Assembly (NCBI GenBank): GCA_003956705.1
Contig: QZCP01000204.1
Location: forward strand, 1-64,000
Source: Brevipalpus yothersi
Taxonomy: Eukaryota > Arthropoda > Arachnida > Trombidiformes > Tenuipalpidae
Length of the DNA stretch: 64,000 nucleotides
Direction of reading: 5' to 3'
Position 1 is the first letter of the stretch, and each line of letters starts with the position of its first letter. This document shows, piece after piece, positions 12,101 through 25,200 of the stretch. A program made the position numbers and the translations under genes. Under the pieces are notes generated by a model, which saw nothing but the letters and a program-made list of their open reading frames with translations, was not told the origin of the DNA and did not search any database.

Positions 12101-15100
12101 CTGTTTCGATGTTGAAGGGATCAAATTCTCCCCATCCTTTTTCAGGGTCATAGATGTTGAACTTGAGCCGCTTCTGTAGTATTTGCTGGAGCTGGGGGCT
12201 CATAACTCCGAAATTTTCTAGATCTACTCCATTGTCATGGTATCGATTTGCAATACATAAGATGATCTTGTTCTGGATCTCCATTCCCAAGCTTCTGAGG
12301 AAACCAGTAACTGCCTGATCACAACTTCTATCACCAATCAAGCAGATTGGAGAGTTATTATCTTCCCGCTTGAGCAAGTCTTTGAGTTCTTCTACCCATT
12401 GAAAGTACATTGGAGAAATTTTGACAATTTTAGGTTCTTCATAAGAGTCTGGTATTCTTCGAAAAAGTAGACCTCTGATGGGCAGCAATTTTGATTCCAA
12501 GAGCCTGTTTGAAACACATCCCCAGCTCATATTTTCCATTTCTTTGATAACTTCTTCACTTTTCATGCAACAAGATTTTAGACCTGAGATAACGTTCTCA
12601 AGTTGTGGGATTGAACAAAAATTTTCGAGATCTTTGTCGACATTCTCTCGAAAAATAACAAGCAGAAAGCCCCCTGGAATGATAGCTCCAGTTAGGTGTT
12701 CGACTTTAGCTTCAAAAGACTTTATATCTCCTGAATGATTCTTTAAGATGATCAAAGATGGTCGAGCAACATCACCTGGTAAGGGAGACTCAGCATCCCA
12801 ATTGATGAAAGGTACTTTTCCTTCAAGTGAATCTCTTGTTTCCATGTCTTGTTCACAGCAAGCAACCTTGTAAATTGTTTCCGCAGTTCCAATTGACAAA
12901 GCATCAATTATGGTCTTTATCATTTCGAAAAGAAAGTTCTTTCCATTATTACATTCAATAATATTCAAGGAAGGGTTGAGTTTTCCCGAGTATGAGTAAA
13001 TGTTGACAAATGTACAGATGAAAGGTCGTAAAAATCTTTCTAATAAGCTATACTGAAGATCTCTTCCAATCAGTATGTCTTGATCGATCTTTGCACTTTC
13101 CAATTGAACTCCCCTCGTCTTCAGTCTGTCAATCAAGTACCAAAGAAAGGCAAATGAGGGGTTTTCCGATGGAAAATCTTGTCTGATAACTGTGATTGCA
13201 TCAGCTTCATGAGTTGGTGGATTTTGGTTCATATCACTATCAATAAATGCTACATATTCTTCACACAGCTGATGGTATGATACCAGTTGCCTCCTAAGCT
13301 TAGGGTCGATTACATTTTCTTCGTTGAAAGGAATGAATTCTTGAGTTTCAATTATAACTTTCTGAAGCCTTCGAGATACCAGAGAAGTCTTGAGACCACG
13401 AATCCAAAGACCATCGCTGATCACTGATCTTGAAAGTTGATCCAGAGATACGACTAATTCGATCTGATTTTTTGCATCATCAGGCTTATATTCAATTTTT
13501 GCTTTGAGGAAATTCACTTTCTCAAAAAGTTGTTCCGCATCTATCAATAAGCTTTCAATTCCAGTGGGAATAAATAAACTTCGATCGTATCGATTAGATA
13601 GTAGAACTAATTGCATCACAGAATCAGCAAAAGTCACCCAAGTTTTGAGGAATACGGAATCTGCACCATTGATTCTCTCCGGAACCGATCCACCCTTGAT
13701 AGCCAGAGAAGAAACTTCTTTCCACTCAACAGTACCACTTCGACCATACTGATCAGCTTTTGTCAAACATCGAAAACTAGGGCCATAATCATACCCTCGA
13801 TTTCTGAGTTCTTTGTAGATATCTTCTCTAGAAAGGTGAACCGATACCTTCTCATTCGGGTCCTGCTCTTGGCTCTCCGTTTCAATTGGAGCGAAGATCA
13901 TCTTAGCTTGATCGATATTTTGGACCAAAAATATCTTTCCAACTGCAATCGGTGAATCACTTTCAGTGATAGTGAAAGAGCCGCTATTAGGCATGTAGCT
14001 GATTTTGAGAATTATCTCATTAGAAGTAAGGCTAGTTGCACGAATGAAAGATACATCACGGAATAGAATTTTGCTCCGGCGAATATCGATCTGTTGAACC
14101 CATGCAGCTACTTTCCATGCATACATGAGCATTCCAGTCGCAGGAAACAGAATTCGTCCATCAATTTTGTGGTCTGAATAGAACTGATCATCAGGATTTC
14201 CCAAGGAAAGTTTGAAGGTGAAAGAGCTTTTAGATGCAAAAGGGTTGAGATTCTCTGGGTACTTGAAAACTTTGTAATTTTCAGAGTGATCATAATCGAT
14301 TAGAGAGTGAAGACTGAGGGTGTCAATTGGTACAGGATAATCGACTTCAGGATAGAGGGGACTGATGTCCAAAGGTATGTTGACCATGTATAGTTGACCA
14401 ATCGATTCTAGGAATCTATCTAGTCTGAGATTACCAGAGTCATTCAGTTTGATGTAGTTAGGATGTTGAAAAGGGTGTTCAGATGAATTACAGTCGATCA
14501 GGAGAGCATTTGATTCGAGATCCTCAATGTTGAATGGTTCTTTATTGATCTGATGCAATAGTCTATTGTTCTTGAGAAATGAATTGTGGTCGATATTGTT
14601 ACTTCGTCCCACGTTTCCATTGTTTTGACGATAATTATTGATAAAAGACAGTAGAACTCTGATGAATGATGATCCTGATTTCCTCTTAAGGTTATTCGAA
14701 TCATCTTTGAAGCCAGGTTTCCCAATCAAGTCACCGATACATGGAAGAGATTCTGTTCCTGAGTCATTACTGTTTGAATCTGTCTCGGACGATTCTTCAT
14801 TACCAGCGAATGTATCAGCTAACTCAATCAAGGATGATGATATTCCTTGGTGATCTATGGAATGTCCAAGCCAGTAAGCAGCTGTGATAGCTCTTTCCTC
14901 TGTTATCAAGTTTTTGGCGAATGCATAAGTGAGATGTCCAAGCCAATTGCACATGAAGTCATCGATAGAAACTCCAAGAGTTCCCAATAGATCATGAAGT
15001 AGCAGTTGGCCAGCAACGATTGCAATAACACGATCTTTCATTGTAATTGGGTTCAATTCATCAAAAATTAATTCAGCAAGATTAATACCAAGTGGCTCAG

Positions 15101-17136
15101 TATGTTGAGAGAGGCGATTCAATGAGCTCATAAAAGTTGGTAATTGCTTGAATGAAGCATCGAACTTGATTTGATCAGCCGGTAAAATCAAAAAAGTTTT
15201 CAGATTCTGTTCGCATTTATGATTTTCAACATGATCATGAAACGATAAACCATCATTTTTCTTGTTGATAAGGGTGTAGCCTCTGTAAGGCATTGAGGGT
15301 GTTTTTGTATACTGATCGAGTAAATGCAGAAATTCATTTGTCAATGAGTTTCGTTTATCTTTCAAGAACATTTGAATATGCTGTACACCTTCCAATGAAC
15401 GACTGCATATTGGGACCAGTCTGGGAATTGGAGTAACTATTTTGTAGCTATCTCGTTTGCTTATCTTTTTGGGCCTTTTGAGAATCAGATGAACATTGGC
15501 CCCACCAAAACCAAAACAATTCAGTGAGATATATTCACCGCTGAAAGGAATTTTCTCTAGAATAGGCACCATTTTCCCATCTATCAGCCCTTCAATTCGT
15601 GGATTCGGAGCTTTGAAGTGAAGATTACCTGGAATATAGCCACTCTGGAAAACTATGTTTACCTTGATGAGGGCACACAGCCCAGAGGCAGCTTCTGAAT
15701 GTCCCATGTTCGATTTGAGGCATCCTATTTTCAATGGATTCTCTGTAGATCTCTGGTAGCAGAAAACATCGTAGATTGCCTTGAGTTCCACTGGATCCCC
15801 GATCTGCGTGCCTGTTGCATGAGCCTCGATATAATCGATGCTTAATGGATCGATTCCCGCCTCATCGTATGTTTCCATCATCAGTTGACGTTGCCTCATC
15901 ATAGAGGGAAAAGTGATTCCCTGCTCTTTGTATCCATCAGTATTACTTCTACAATTAACAATGGTCGAGTATATTCGTTTAGCCTCTGATTTCAATTGAA
16001 GAACAATGCAACAAACTGCTTCACTTCTACCATATCCATCAGCAGATTGATCCAAGCTCTTACTTCTACCAGGAGGAGAAGCCATTTGAAGATCACAGAA
16101 TTGTTGAGTAATTGCTGGATGGAGACATATATTGTATCCAGCTACGAGAGCACGATCACATAGACCTGATTTTAAGGTCACGAAAGCTTCATTCAAGGCA
16201 GCAGTACTAGAGCCACAAGCTGTATCGAACTGACCAATTGGACCCTTAAGACCAAATATTTCAGAAACGAGTGCTGATACGCAGAGGGAAGAGCAAAGTT
16301 TATGATAAGACTATTTTTATATCCTTTTCCATGAGAATGAATGTGGGCAATTTTATTTCACTTACTAGCATGGTTCTGAAGATAGTTAGGTAGTGAATGT
16401 GGATTTTCTCCCATAGCTGCCTCAATTTCTCGAAACGATGAGCCATAAAAAAATCCAGTATTCGACCCATTCAGTTCCTCACTTCTGATGCCTGCGAAAG
16501 AATGAACAGCCATTCAAAACTAAAGAGTTGTATCAACTTTGAATCAAATTGGTTTGACGATAACAGTTAGAATTAAAATTAAAATTAAAATTAGAATTAA
16601 AATTAATGAACAAAGATTCAAAGATGCCAACAATCTCATTCTAATGATCGTCATTTTCTTGCTGAAATCAGATTGTATCTCGATTCACACTCTCTCACCT
16701 GCGTCAACAATTGCTTCGAAAGAAACTTCCAACAATTTTCGGAGCTGAGGATCCATATAGTCAGCACGATGATCAGAAATGCCAAAAAATTTAGCATCGA
16801 ATTTGTGGAGATTTTTGACTTTTCCACTATGCATCGGAAATCCGCGAATTCCTGAAAAAGTTGAATCAAAACGATGGTTCAGTCTGATGATAGCTGAGGT
16901 ATCTGTTGAAAGTTTGAACACTCGTTCACTAGATAAATCAATTTACCTGAAGGGAAACGGTCATTACCGGATGTTACCATATCAATTCCGTTGAACAAAT
17001 TCTCGGTGAATTCTTGTAAGGTTTCCGATTTTGGAAAACGACCGGACATACCAGAAATGACTACATCTTCTTTCACGCACCATTTTCGTCGGATGTAGCT
17101 CAACTCGGATCGCAACTCGCTAGAATTTGTATCCAT
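9119..17136 (-). CDS. FAS-like megasynthase copy 2, split by one in-frame TAA
   Basis: Exons are 16947-17136, 16699-16851, 16366-16491, 9288-16273 and 9119-9217. They sum to 7554 nt, exactly 2518 codons, with no frameshift. Order: KS (Cys in DTACGSS, about 174; EAHATGT; NMGHSE), vestigial AT (CNWLGH, YWLG), DH ([16 protein letters not shown]), a methyltransferase-like region with no glycine-rich SAM motif, ER ([10 protein letters not shown]), KR ([17 protein letters not shown]), ACP (GMDSLIA), TE (GYSLGG; His in SSNHHNF). The single lesion is TAA at 11100-11102, where copy 3 has Tyr in the conserved FRYMA motif joining ER to KR. ATG follows at once. The gene would yield a 1880-aa KS-to-ER protein and possibly a 636-aa KR-ACP-TE protein. 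With more than 2500 other codons intact, the stop is very recent, read through, tolerated as a split, or a sequence error. The fatty acid or polyketide product cannot be predicted. Confidence 0.85.
11100..11102 (-). other. In-frame TAA at the ER/KR junction of copy 2
   Basis: The minus-strand reading is GCA TTT CGT TAA ATG GCA. Copy 3 has a Tyr codon at this place (DAFRYMAAG), and animal FAS has FRYMAQGKHIGKV. One base change in a Tyr codon accounts for it. The reading frame is open on both sides for hundreds of codons. Confidence 0.9.
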
Positions 17137-19275
17137 TGAAATAAATTTCATCCGATAAATCCTCACAACTAAATAACAAAATGAGTTCTTTGTTCAGAGT
17201 TTCAAAAGAGAGAGAGAGAGAGAGAGAGCTTTGACACAACTCCATTGTTCAATTTGAGATACCTATTTACAATAACAGATACACATTACAAATCCAAGCT
17301 GATGATCAGAATGAAACACTATTCAAAACCCAATCAAAAAACTGATCAAGTTCCCATATCAACTGACGATGATCAGTACCTTAAAACTTTTTCTCTTTCT
17401 CAACCTTCAGAAGCAGCCTCATTTGCATTCACTGAAATCAAAAAAAATTAGTGATAAAAAATGAGCATCCAGTCACCAGCCCTGAGTACAAGCTCGAACA
17501 GTCAAGAAAAAACAATGATCACCTTTGATTTTCAGTTATGATAAAATTAATACAATTTAAGAAGAACTGAGCTGAAATTTCCAAGTCATCACCATTAGAT
17601 GCAAATTCAGTGAAGCCCATAAGTATGAACTGTCATTTTGAAGATCGTCAAGCAATTAACTCGTGGCGATAAAGTTTTCGGACTTTATAATGGAATTGAT
17701 TCCTTTCGTTAGGTTTCAAAAAAAGAATTTCTCTTTAAACCTCTTCAAACTTGAGTATTTAATGTGAATTTTTTTATTTAAGTTATGATACAAATTGCGA
17801 AAATATTCTCTCAGTTTTTCACCTTGAAGAGCAAAAAATTGTACTTTTTAACCAAATCAACCTCGGAACCAATCATTCGCTGTTCAATTAATTTATTCTG
17901 CTACCTCAGTCATGCAATGCAAGCTCCTACACCTTGACGACTAACGGTATCTTGTAATCGGAGATAATTTTTTTACATTTCTACCCCCTAGGCTCCAAAA
18001 ACGAGGAAGTCACTCCAATTCCTAGATTCTATCTCTGAAGACATGATGCGAAAAGAACTGATTTTGCAAAATTATGACATTAATGTGCAAGAAGATCGAG
18101 ACAACCAGTGCTCATGAAGCTAGATTCTAACAGGAGAATTCCCGTATGAAATCGAGACAAATATTGACATCATCAGGAATCATCACTCTCTCCTCCCATA
18201 ATTAACATGATGTTCTTTCTTTTCCATTCAATTCTGTACGAAGTGAATGAGATTCCTTTGAGATAAATAAATCGTGCTTTAATGGTTGGAACAATTTTCT
18301 CTAGAAAACTGGTTGATCAAGATTCCTCACATGAGTTTAATTCATTCTAGCTATCATTCGAAGAACAGCTAGCAATACTTAAGCAAGTGACACTATTTTA
18401 CAATTTTATCATGGGCATTCCACCGAAAGTTTCTGCTACTTGTTTTGACATTTACACTATCTAAATTTTTGAGTCTCTCTGAGTGAATGATATCAGGAGA
18501 GCTTGAATATTATCAAGCTCATATGCTGCGAGTTTAGATTTCTTCTAATCCCCAAAACTATGGACATCCTGAGAATAATTACAAGCAGAATCTTAGCGGA
18601 TCTCTGTATGATGCCACTCGATGAAATCAGGGAGTCAATTGAAATTCGATGAGAAAATGTATTCATCATAAATTCGCTGCAAAAGAATAGGCTAATTTTC
18701 CAATCAATTCCTAAATTTGAATTTTTGACAATCTTTACCGATGAGCATTCTACTGAAGTTCAACTCACTTGGTATGTTTTGATTATCAGAAACATAGTAA
18801 TTTTCCTTAGTCATTTGATCTGTTGATTTTCATGGTTTCATGCATATCATTCATAGCTCGAGAGTCTAGTAATCTAATTCTGCTTGCTGAAACATTGGCT
18901 AAAGATTGTATATTCTAGAAAAATATAGCCTGAAGCAATTTTTTTCTCGTGAATAAATGGAAGCTTTCATTCATTCAATTTTTCATATTTCCCCCCAAGG
19001 TATGGAATAATTTATCAGCATTTTTGATTCAAACTAAAAACCGGCAGTGATAGAGAAATGATGCAAATTCAAATGTAATTAAACTTCATGTTTATCGATC
19101 GATATATTTACATGGCCAATATTTTTTATATTAATCTTGTATTCTGGAAAAGGGATTAGCAAAAGAACTGCTCGCAAGCTCAAGATAATAATCGATAATA
19201 AAAAAATAATGCTCCGCTCTCAAGCTTGCTCATAGAAAATAAGTATCAAGCTCTCAAAAGGCAATTAGAGGTCTT
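17137..19275. other. Spacer between copy 3 and copy 2
   Basis: No gene is supported. It contains a (GA)n run at 17208-17227, only 71 bases upstream of the copy 2 start. A TTGTTATTTAG acceptor at 17170-17180 matches the one upstream of copy 1a and suggests a 5' noncoding exon. The part shared with copy 1a lies at about 17310-17560. The remainder is AT-rich and uninformative. Confidence 0.5.
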
Positions 19276-22200
19276 TCACCGGTAGAAAAATTTTTCAACT
19301 TTTGCCGAGATCTCCTCCAAATTTTTGCTGATGAAGTTATTGTGGTTACCATCGAAGAAATGCTGTTCACCCATCTAAAGAATTAATTTTAACAAATTAA
19401 CAATCAATAAATAAAATATATTTCATTGTAATGAATAAAATAGACTGGAAATTCCTCTGGACTTACCTTTGTGTCTTTATCGATATTTTGTAGCAATGGC
19501 AAATCTTCTTTGGCTCGTAAATGGATTATTTTACAGTTTCTTGGCATTTCAGGCTCATAGATAGAAATTAAGCGACCTTTTTGAAGTGTGAGTTCATTAA
19601 TTTTCATGATAGTTTCTGCATGTGATGGCTCAACACCCTGTAATATTATGAATTTTTTTGCCACATTAAAACGTTCAGCTCTCGAGTTTGCATTCTTCAG
19701 ATCCTCATCAAGTTGTGATGTGTCGACCACATAACGTTTAAGGCAGCCTCTGATAAATTCTTGCTCTTGAACACTTTCCAAATCAGATGAAGCTTGAGAG
19801 GAAACGAAATTAAGAGCTGCTTTCTTCAAATATCCAGGATCAGCATCAAAAAGAACTAATTTCTCAACTTTCGGTCCCGATTTACGTTCTTCAAGTAACT
19901 TGGCGATGGACAGAGCGACCACACCACCGAAAGAATAACCGATCATGTTGATACTTGGGCTATTTGTGAGGCTTGAAATTCGCTCAGCAAATTTACTAGC
20001 TGCTTCCTCTATAGTGGTCAATTGTGCTAGATCATATGTCCAATTAAGACCAACAACAGGTTGATCAAGACGCTCAAATAGGCCACTGAATGGTTGATAG
20101 TGTCCTTCAATTGGTGGGAGAACGAACAAAATTTCACCAGTTCGATCGTTGAGTTTAGTCGTTGGATCTTCTGGTAGAACTAGAGAATCGCTCTTGAGAT
20201 TACTGGTTGATTCTTCTTCCGATTTCGAGTCTAATTGAGCAGTTTTAACTTTTTCATCGGAGCTAAACTTCTTCGAAAGCACAATTAAATCACAAATTTT
20301 CAATTGTCGAATTTCTTTGGCGGTAATCGAGACATTGAAATTACGTTCTAGTGCTTGCTGGACTTCAATTGCCATCAAAGAATCCATTCCGAGTTCTCCA
20401 AGAGTGATTTTCGGATCCAGAGCATAAATATCTTTAATTCCGAGAATGTGACTGATAGATTTGATTATATCTCCAGATGATTCGGCCATCAATTTTTTGT
20501 CCTCACTTCGAATCATACTCGTGGTGGTTGAGTTGGGATAATTGAGAACTCTTTCGAGGACCGAAAGACATGAATGTATTCTTTGGGCAGCAGTTCCTCT
20601 GATCGATTCAATATCAGCACCCATTTTCTCAACCACAAAACCGACATCACCAATAAGACCCCACTGAATAGCAAGTCCATGAAGTCCATCTCTTCTTCTT
20701 CGCTCACAAACACTTTCCATGAATGAATTTGCCAGTCCATAGTTAGTTTGACCCACATTTCCTCGACCACTTACGATGGAAGAAAACACAACAAAATAAT
20801 CGAGAGATGGACACATCTCACGACTGATTCTGTCTAAATTGTGGGTAATGTTAACTTTTGAGGCACACACTTTTGTGAAAGTTTCTGCTGTTTGATCAGC
20901 AAAAAGTGCATCACTCAAAACCAAAGCTGAATTGAAGATACCACCCACAGGAACTACTAAGGAGTTAAACAACTCACGACTTCCGCTCTCTGTGGTCAGA
21001 TTGTGTTTAGATATCACAACCTGTACATTGTTCTCAATCATGCGATCAAGACAGAAGTGATGATATGAGGTTTGAGGACCTTTACGAGAATTGATGACAA
21101 TATTTCTAGCTCCATTGAAAGCCATCCACAGAGCGATCTCAAGTCCAAATCCTCCAAAACCGCCAACAATGATGTAAGCTTTGTCAGGATGGAATCTTAT
21201 TGTTTTGAGAGCTGAGATTGAACCCAATCGATTTTCACGAGTAGGATCTCGAATCTTGATGACAACTTTACCGATATGTTTGCCAGCAGCCATGTAACGG
21301 AAAGCATCTTCTGCTCGATCCATCTCGAATACTGTTCGAGGTAATGGCCTGATCGCTCCATTTTTCAGGAATTCATCCAGCAGACATTCTAGTCGCTTCT
21401 TTTCACTGCTCACAGATGACATTTGATCCTCTGTGATGTCGAAAAATGCGTCCAACATGACACCATGGAATGATCGACCATTATCAAGCCAACCTAAATC
21501 TACTGGACTGTTCTTGAAACCATCATATTTTCCAATCTCCAAGAATCGGCCTCCTGGAGCAAGACATCGGACACTAGCTTGTAGCTTATCATCAGCTAAT
21601 GAGTTGAGAACAATGTCCACACCTCTACCACAAGTTTCACGTAAGATCATCTCTTCGAATGATGTGTCTCGTGAGTTGCCGATATTGGATTCCGTCAATT
21701 GTGGAAATCTATCAAGAATAAATTGACGCTTCTCCGGTGTTCCAACAGTCGTGTAGACTGTACAATCATAACTCAGACATAGGTGAATAGCAGCAATTCC
21801 AACACCTCCACTTCCGGCATGGATGAGAACAGTTTCACCGCGCTTAAGATTACCTCTCATAATCAAGCCATAAATAGCTGTACCATAAACAACAGGTACA
21901 GTTGCTGCATCTTCAAGAGACCAGTCTTCAGGAACGGGCCAAACGAAATCTGTTGTCCTCACCGGAACTTGAGTGGCCATAGCCCCTGAAGGTGTCATTC
22001 CCATTATACGATTGCCATTATCATCATATCCAGAATACTCTAAACCGATACCAACAGACAATCCATCAGGCTTAATTTTACGAGCACTTGGCTCAAAAAC
22101 TAGAGGTAGACGTGCGGATGAGAACAGAACATCTTTGAAATTGAGTGAAGAGTAACAGACATTGACCACAGATCGAGGAGGTTGTGTTGAGCTTCCGGTA

Positions 22201-25200
22201 ATCGTTGATTCACACCATTTCAATGATGATAAGTCTCCTGGTTGAAGAATTTTCAAGCTCACATTAGTAAATGTTTCAGTTAAGCAGCGAGGATCTTTTT
22301 CACGTTTTTCTTCCACTTCAATGTGATTATATTCACCCCAACCATCGGTTGGATCGTAAATGTTGAATTTCAGTCCTTTCTCGAGAACTTGTCTGAAGTG
22401 AGGATTTTTCATATCTATATCTTTGAGATTTATACCCCGATCATGATATCGATTGGCAATACATATTATTCGATCACCAGAATTTTCTAAGCCTAAACTT
22501 TTTGTGAAACCAATTACACTTTGATCACATTTTGAGTCTCCAACAAGACAAATTGGAGTGCTTTTTTCTCCATCTTTCATCACGCTTTTCAATTCTTCAA
22601 TCCAACTAAAGTCCAAAGGAGATACATGAATAATTTTGGGCTCATTTATGGTTTCTGGTTTCCTCTTAAACAGAAGTCCTCTAATTGGCAATAAAGTTTT
22701 CTCCAAAAGTCTTCTTGACACACATATCCAGTTCATTTCTTCCATCGTACTGATCACATTTTCAGCTTTCAAACAGCAAGCCTTAATATCGGTAACAACA
22801 GCTTCAAGTCGTGCAATTGATCGAGCTTTTTCGACACCATCGATAATCCCCTCTCGGAATACAGCCAGCAAGAAGCCTCCTGGCTTGATGGCTTGGGTAA
22901 TATGTTCAATTTTGGCACGAAAAGATGAAATATCTCCTGAATGATTTTTGAAGATGAGAAGATCAGCTCGAGCAACCGATCCATCGAGAGGAGATTCAGC
23001 ATCCCAAGTGATTAGAGGAGCTCTACCAGTGAGTGATTCCTTGATTTCCGGATCCTGTTTGGAACTGGCAATAGTGTAAGTCACTTTGGCTGTGCCCATT
23101 GATTGAGCATCAATACTAGATTTCATAGTTTCTAGATAGAAATTTTTTCCATCATTGTACTCGATAATGGTGAGAGAAGGATTCAGTTGACCACAATAAG
23201 TGTGACTATTCAGAGCAATGGTGACAAAAGGTTTCAAGAATCGTGTAAGTGAGCTGAATTGTAATTCTTTGCCAATCAGAATGTCTTGATCAATTTTCGA
23301 GATGTCCACCTCATCAACATTCTTCTCAATGAAGTTCATCAGGCATTCTAGAAGAGCATACTGAGGATCGTTTTCATATGGAAAATCTTGTTTCAAGGCT
23401 TCAATCTCTTCCTGCTTCATTGATGGCTTGATACCGGATATCATTTTGGCGCGAACTGAGGCGGCATACTTTTTGCATATTTCATGATAATTGTTCAGCT
23501 GATGTCGTCTCTGGTTGTCGAGAATATCCTCCTCATTGAATGGAATAAAATCTTGAGTTTCAATAAGAACCTTTTGGGATCTCCTGGATGCCAAAGAAGC
23601 TTTCAAACCTCGCATCCAGAGACCTTCACAGGCCAATGTTCTTGTCACTGGATCATGTAAGACATCAACAAGAATTTGATTTTCGGTGGTTTTCTTTGTT
23701 TTATTGGTTCCAACGGATGAATTTTGTGGTTGATCATCATCTTTCTTCTCATTTGAGGCATCTTGTGAGTTCTCTTCTTTTGTTTTATCTTCTCTTTTAA
23801 AGTTTGCTTCTTTCAGAGAGCTGATATTTTGTGCAAATTTTTCAGCATCTATCAGCATAGTTTCAATGCCGGTAGGAACAAATAAGCTTCGATTACATCG
23901 ATTGGATAGCAGAGCTAATTGTAACACTGAATCAGAGAATGTTATCCATGTCTTGAGGAATATGAATTCAGCATCATGAGTTTTCTCAAGAATAGATCCA
24001 CTCTTGAGAGCAAGAGAAGAAACCTCTTTCCACTCAACAGTACCTCTTCGACCATACTGATCAGCTTTTGCCAAACATCGGAAACTAGGACCATAATCAT
24101 AGCCTCGATTTCTGAGTTCTTTGTAGATATCATCTCTTGTCAACTGAAAATTATCATCATCTTGATTACAGTTGACATCTTTTTCTGGATCATTCAGCAT
24201 GTAGTTACTTTTTGCCTCTTCAATTTTATCCACTAAAAACACTTTTCCCATTGCTATTGGAGCATCACTCTCGGTAATCATGAATGAACCATTGTAGGGC
24301 ATGTAACTCACTTTAAATCGAACCTCTTTATCAGCTAAAACAGTGGCACGAATGAAAGACACATCACGAAGTAAAAATTTGCCTCTTCGAACATTGACAT
24401 GATGAAATTGAGCCGCTAATTGCCAAGCATACATAATCATTCCAGTTGCTGGAAACAAAATTCGACCATCAATTTTGTGATCTGAATAGAACCAATCTTC
24501 AGCGTTACTGAGAGTTATTTTGTAGGTGAATGAACTTTGTGGTGAGAAATGATTGAAATATTCTGGATATTTGAATACACTATGTTCTTGGCTGTGGTCT
24601 AGGTCTATCAGAGAGTGAAGACTGGTTGTATTAATTGGCACAGGATAATTGACTCGTGGATACAGACAGCTAACATCGATTGGCAAATGCATTGCATAAA
24701 GTCGACCGATCGAGTCCAATAGTTTATTGACACTGAGTGTATCTGATTCCATGAATTGTACTTTTCTCAGATGATAATTTGAAGCATTATCTTGTGGTGT
24801 GTCCAGGTCTATGAGTATAGAATCTGTGGGAAGATGATCAATAACTTGGCTGTAAAGTTTGGGAGTGATTTGTTCAAATATTGAATTCTTCACATTCATT
24901 GGTGATGACTTGATGCCATTAATTGATTCGGTTGTCTTCATTTTTCGTGAATAATTATCAATAAAAGTCAATAGATCACAGACGGTAGATGATTTGGACA
25001 CAGTTTCTCGTCCAAGATTGAGCAGATATCCATTCAATTTCATCCGAATAATTGAGCCACTTATATTGTGATAATCATTTTTAGACCAATCTATTTCATT
25101 ACAATTTGCATCGATATCAGAATTTTTCTTCTGAACACCAGTATTATTAACAATATCCACCTGTTTCGATGACAAACCTTCGTGATCAATAAAATGTCCC

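Noticed and set aside
13611..13955. Plus-strand open frames inside the megasynthase exons
   Set aside because: They are antisense shadows of the conserved minus-strand coding sequence and recur at equivalent places in each copy.
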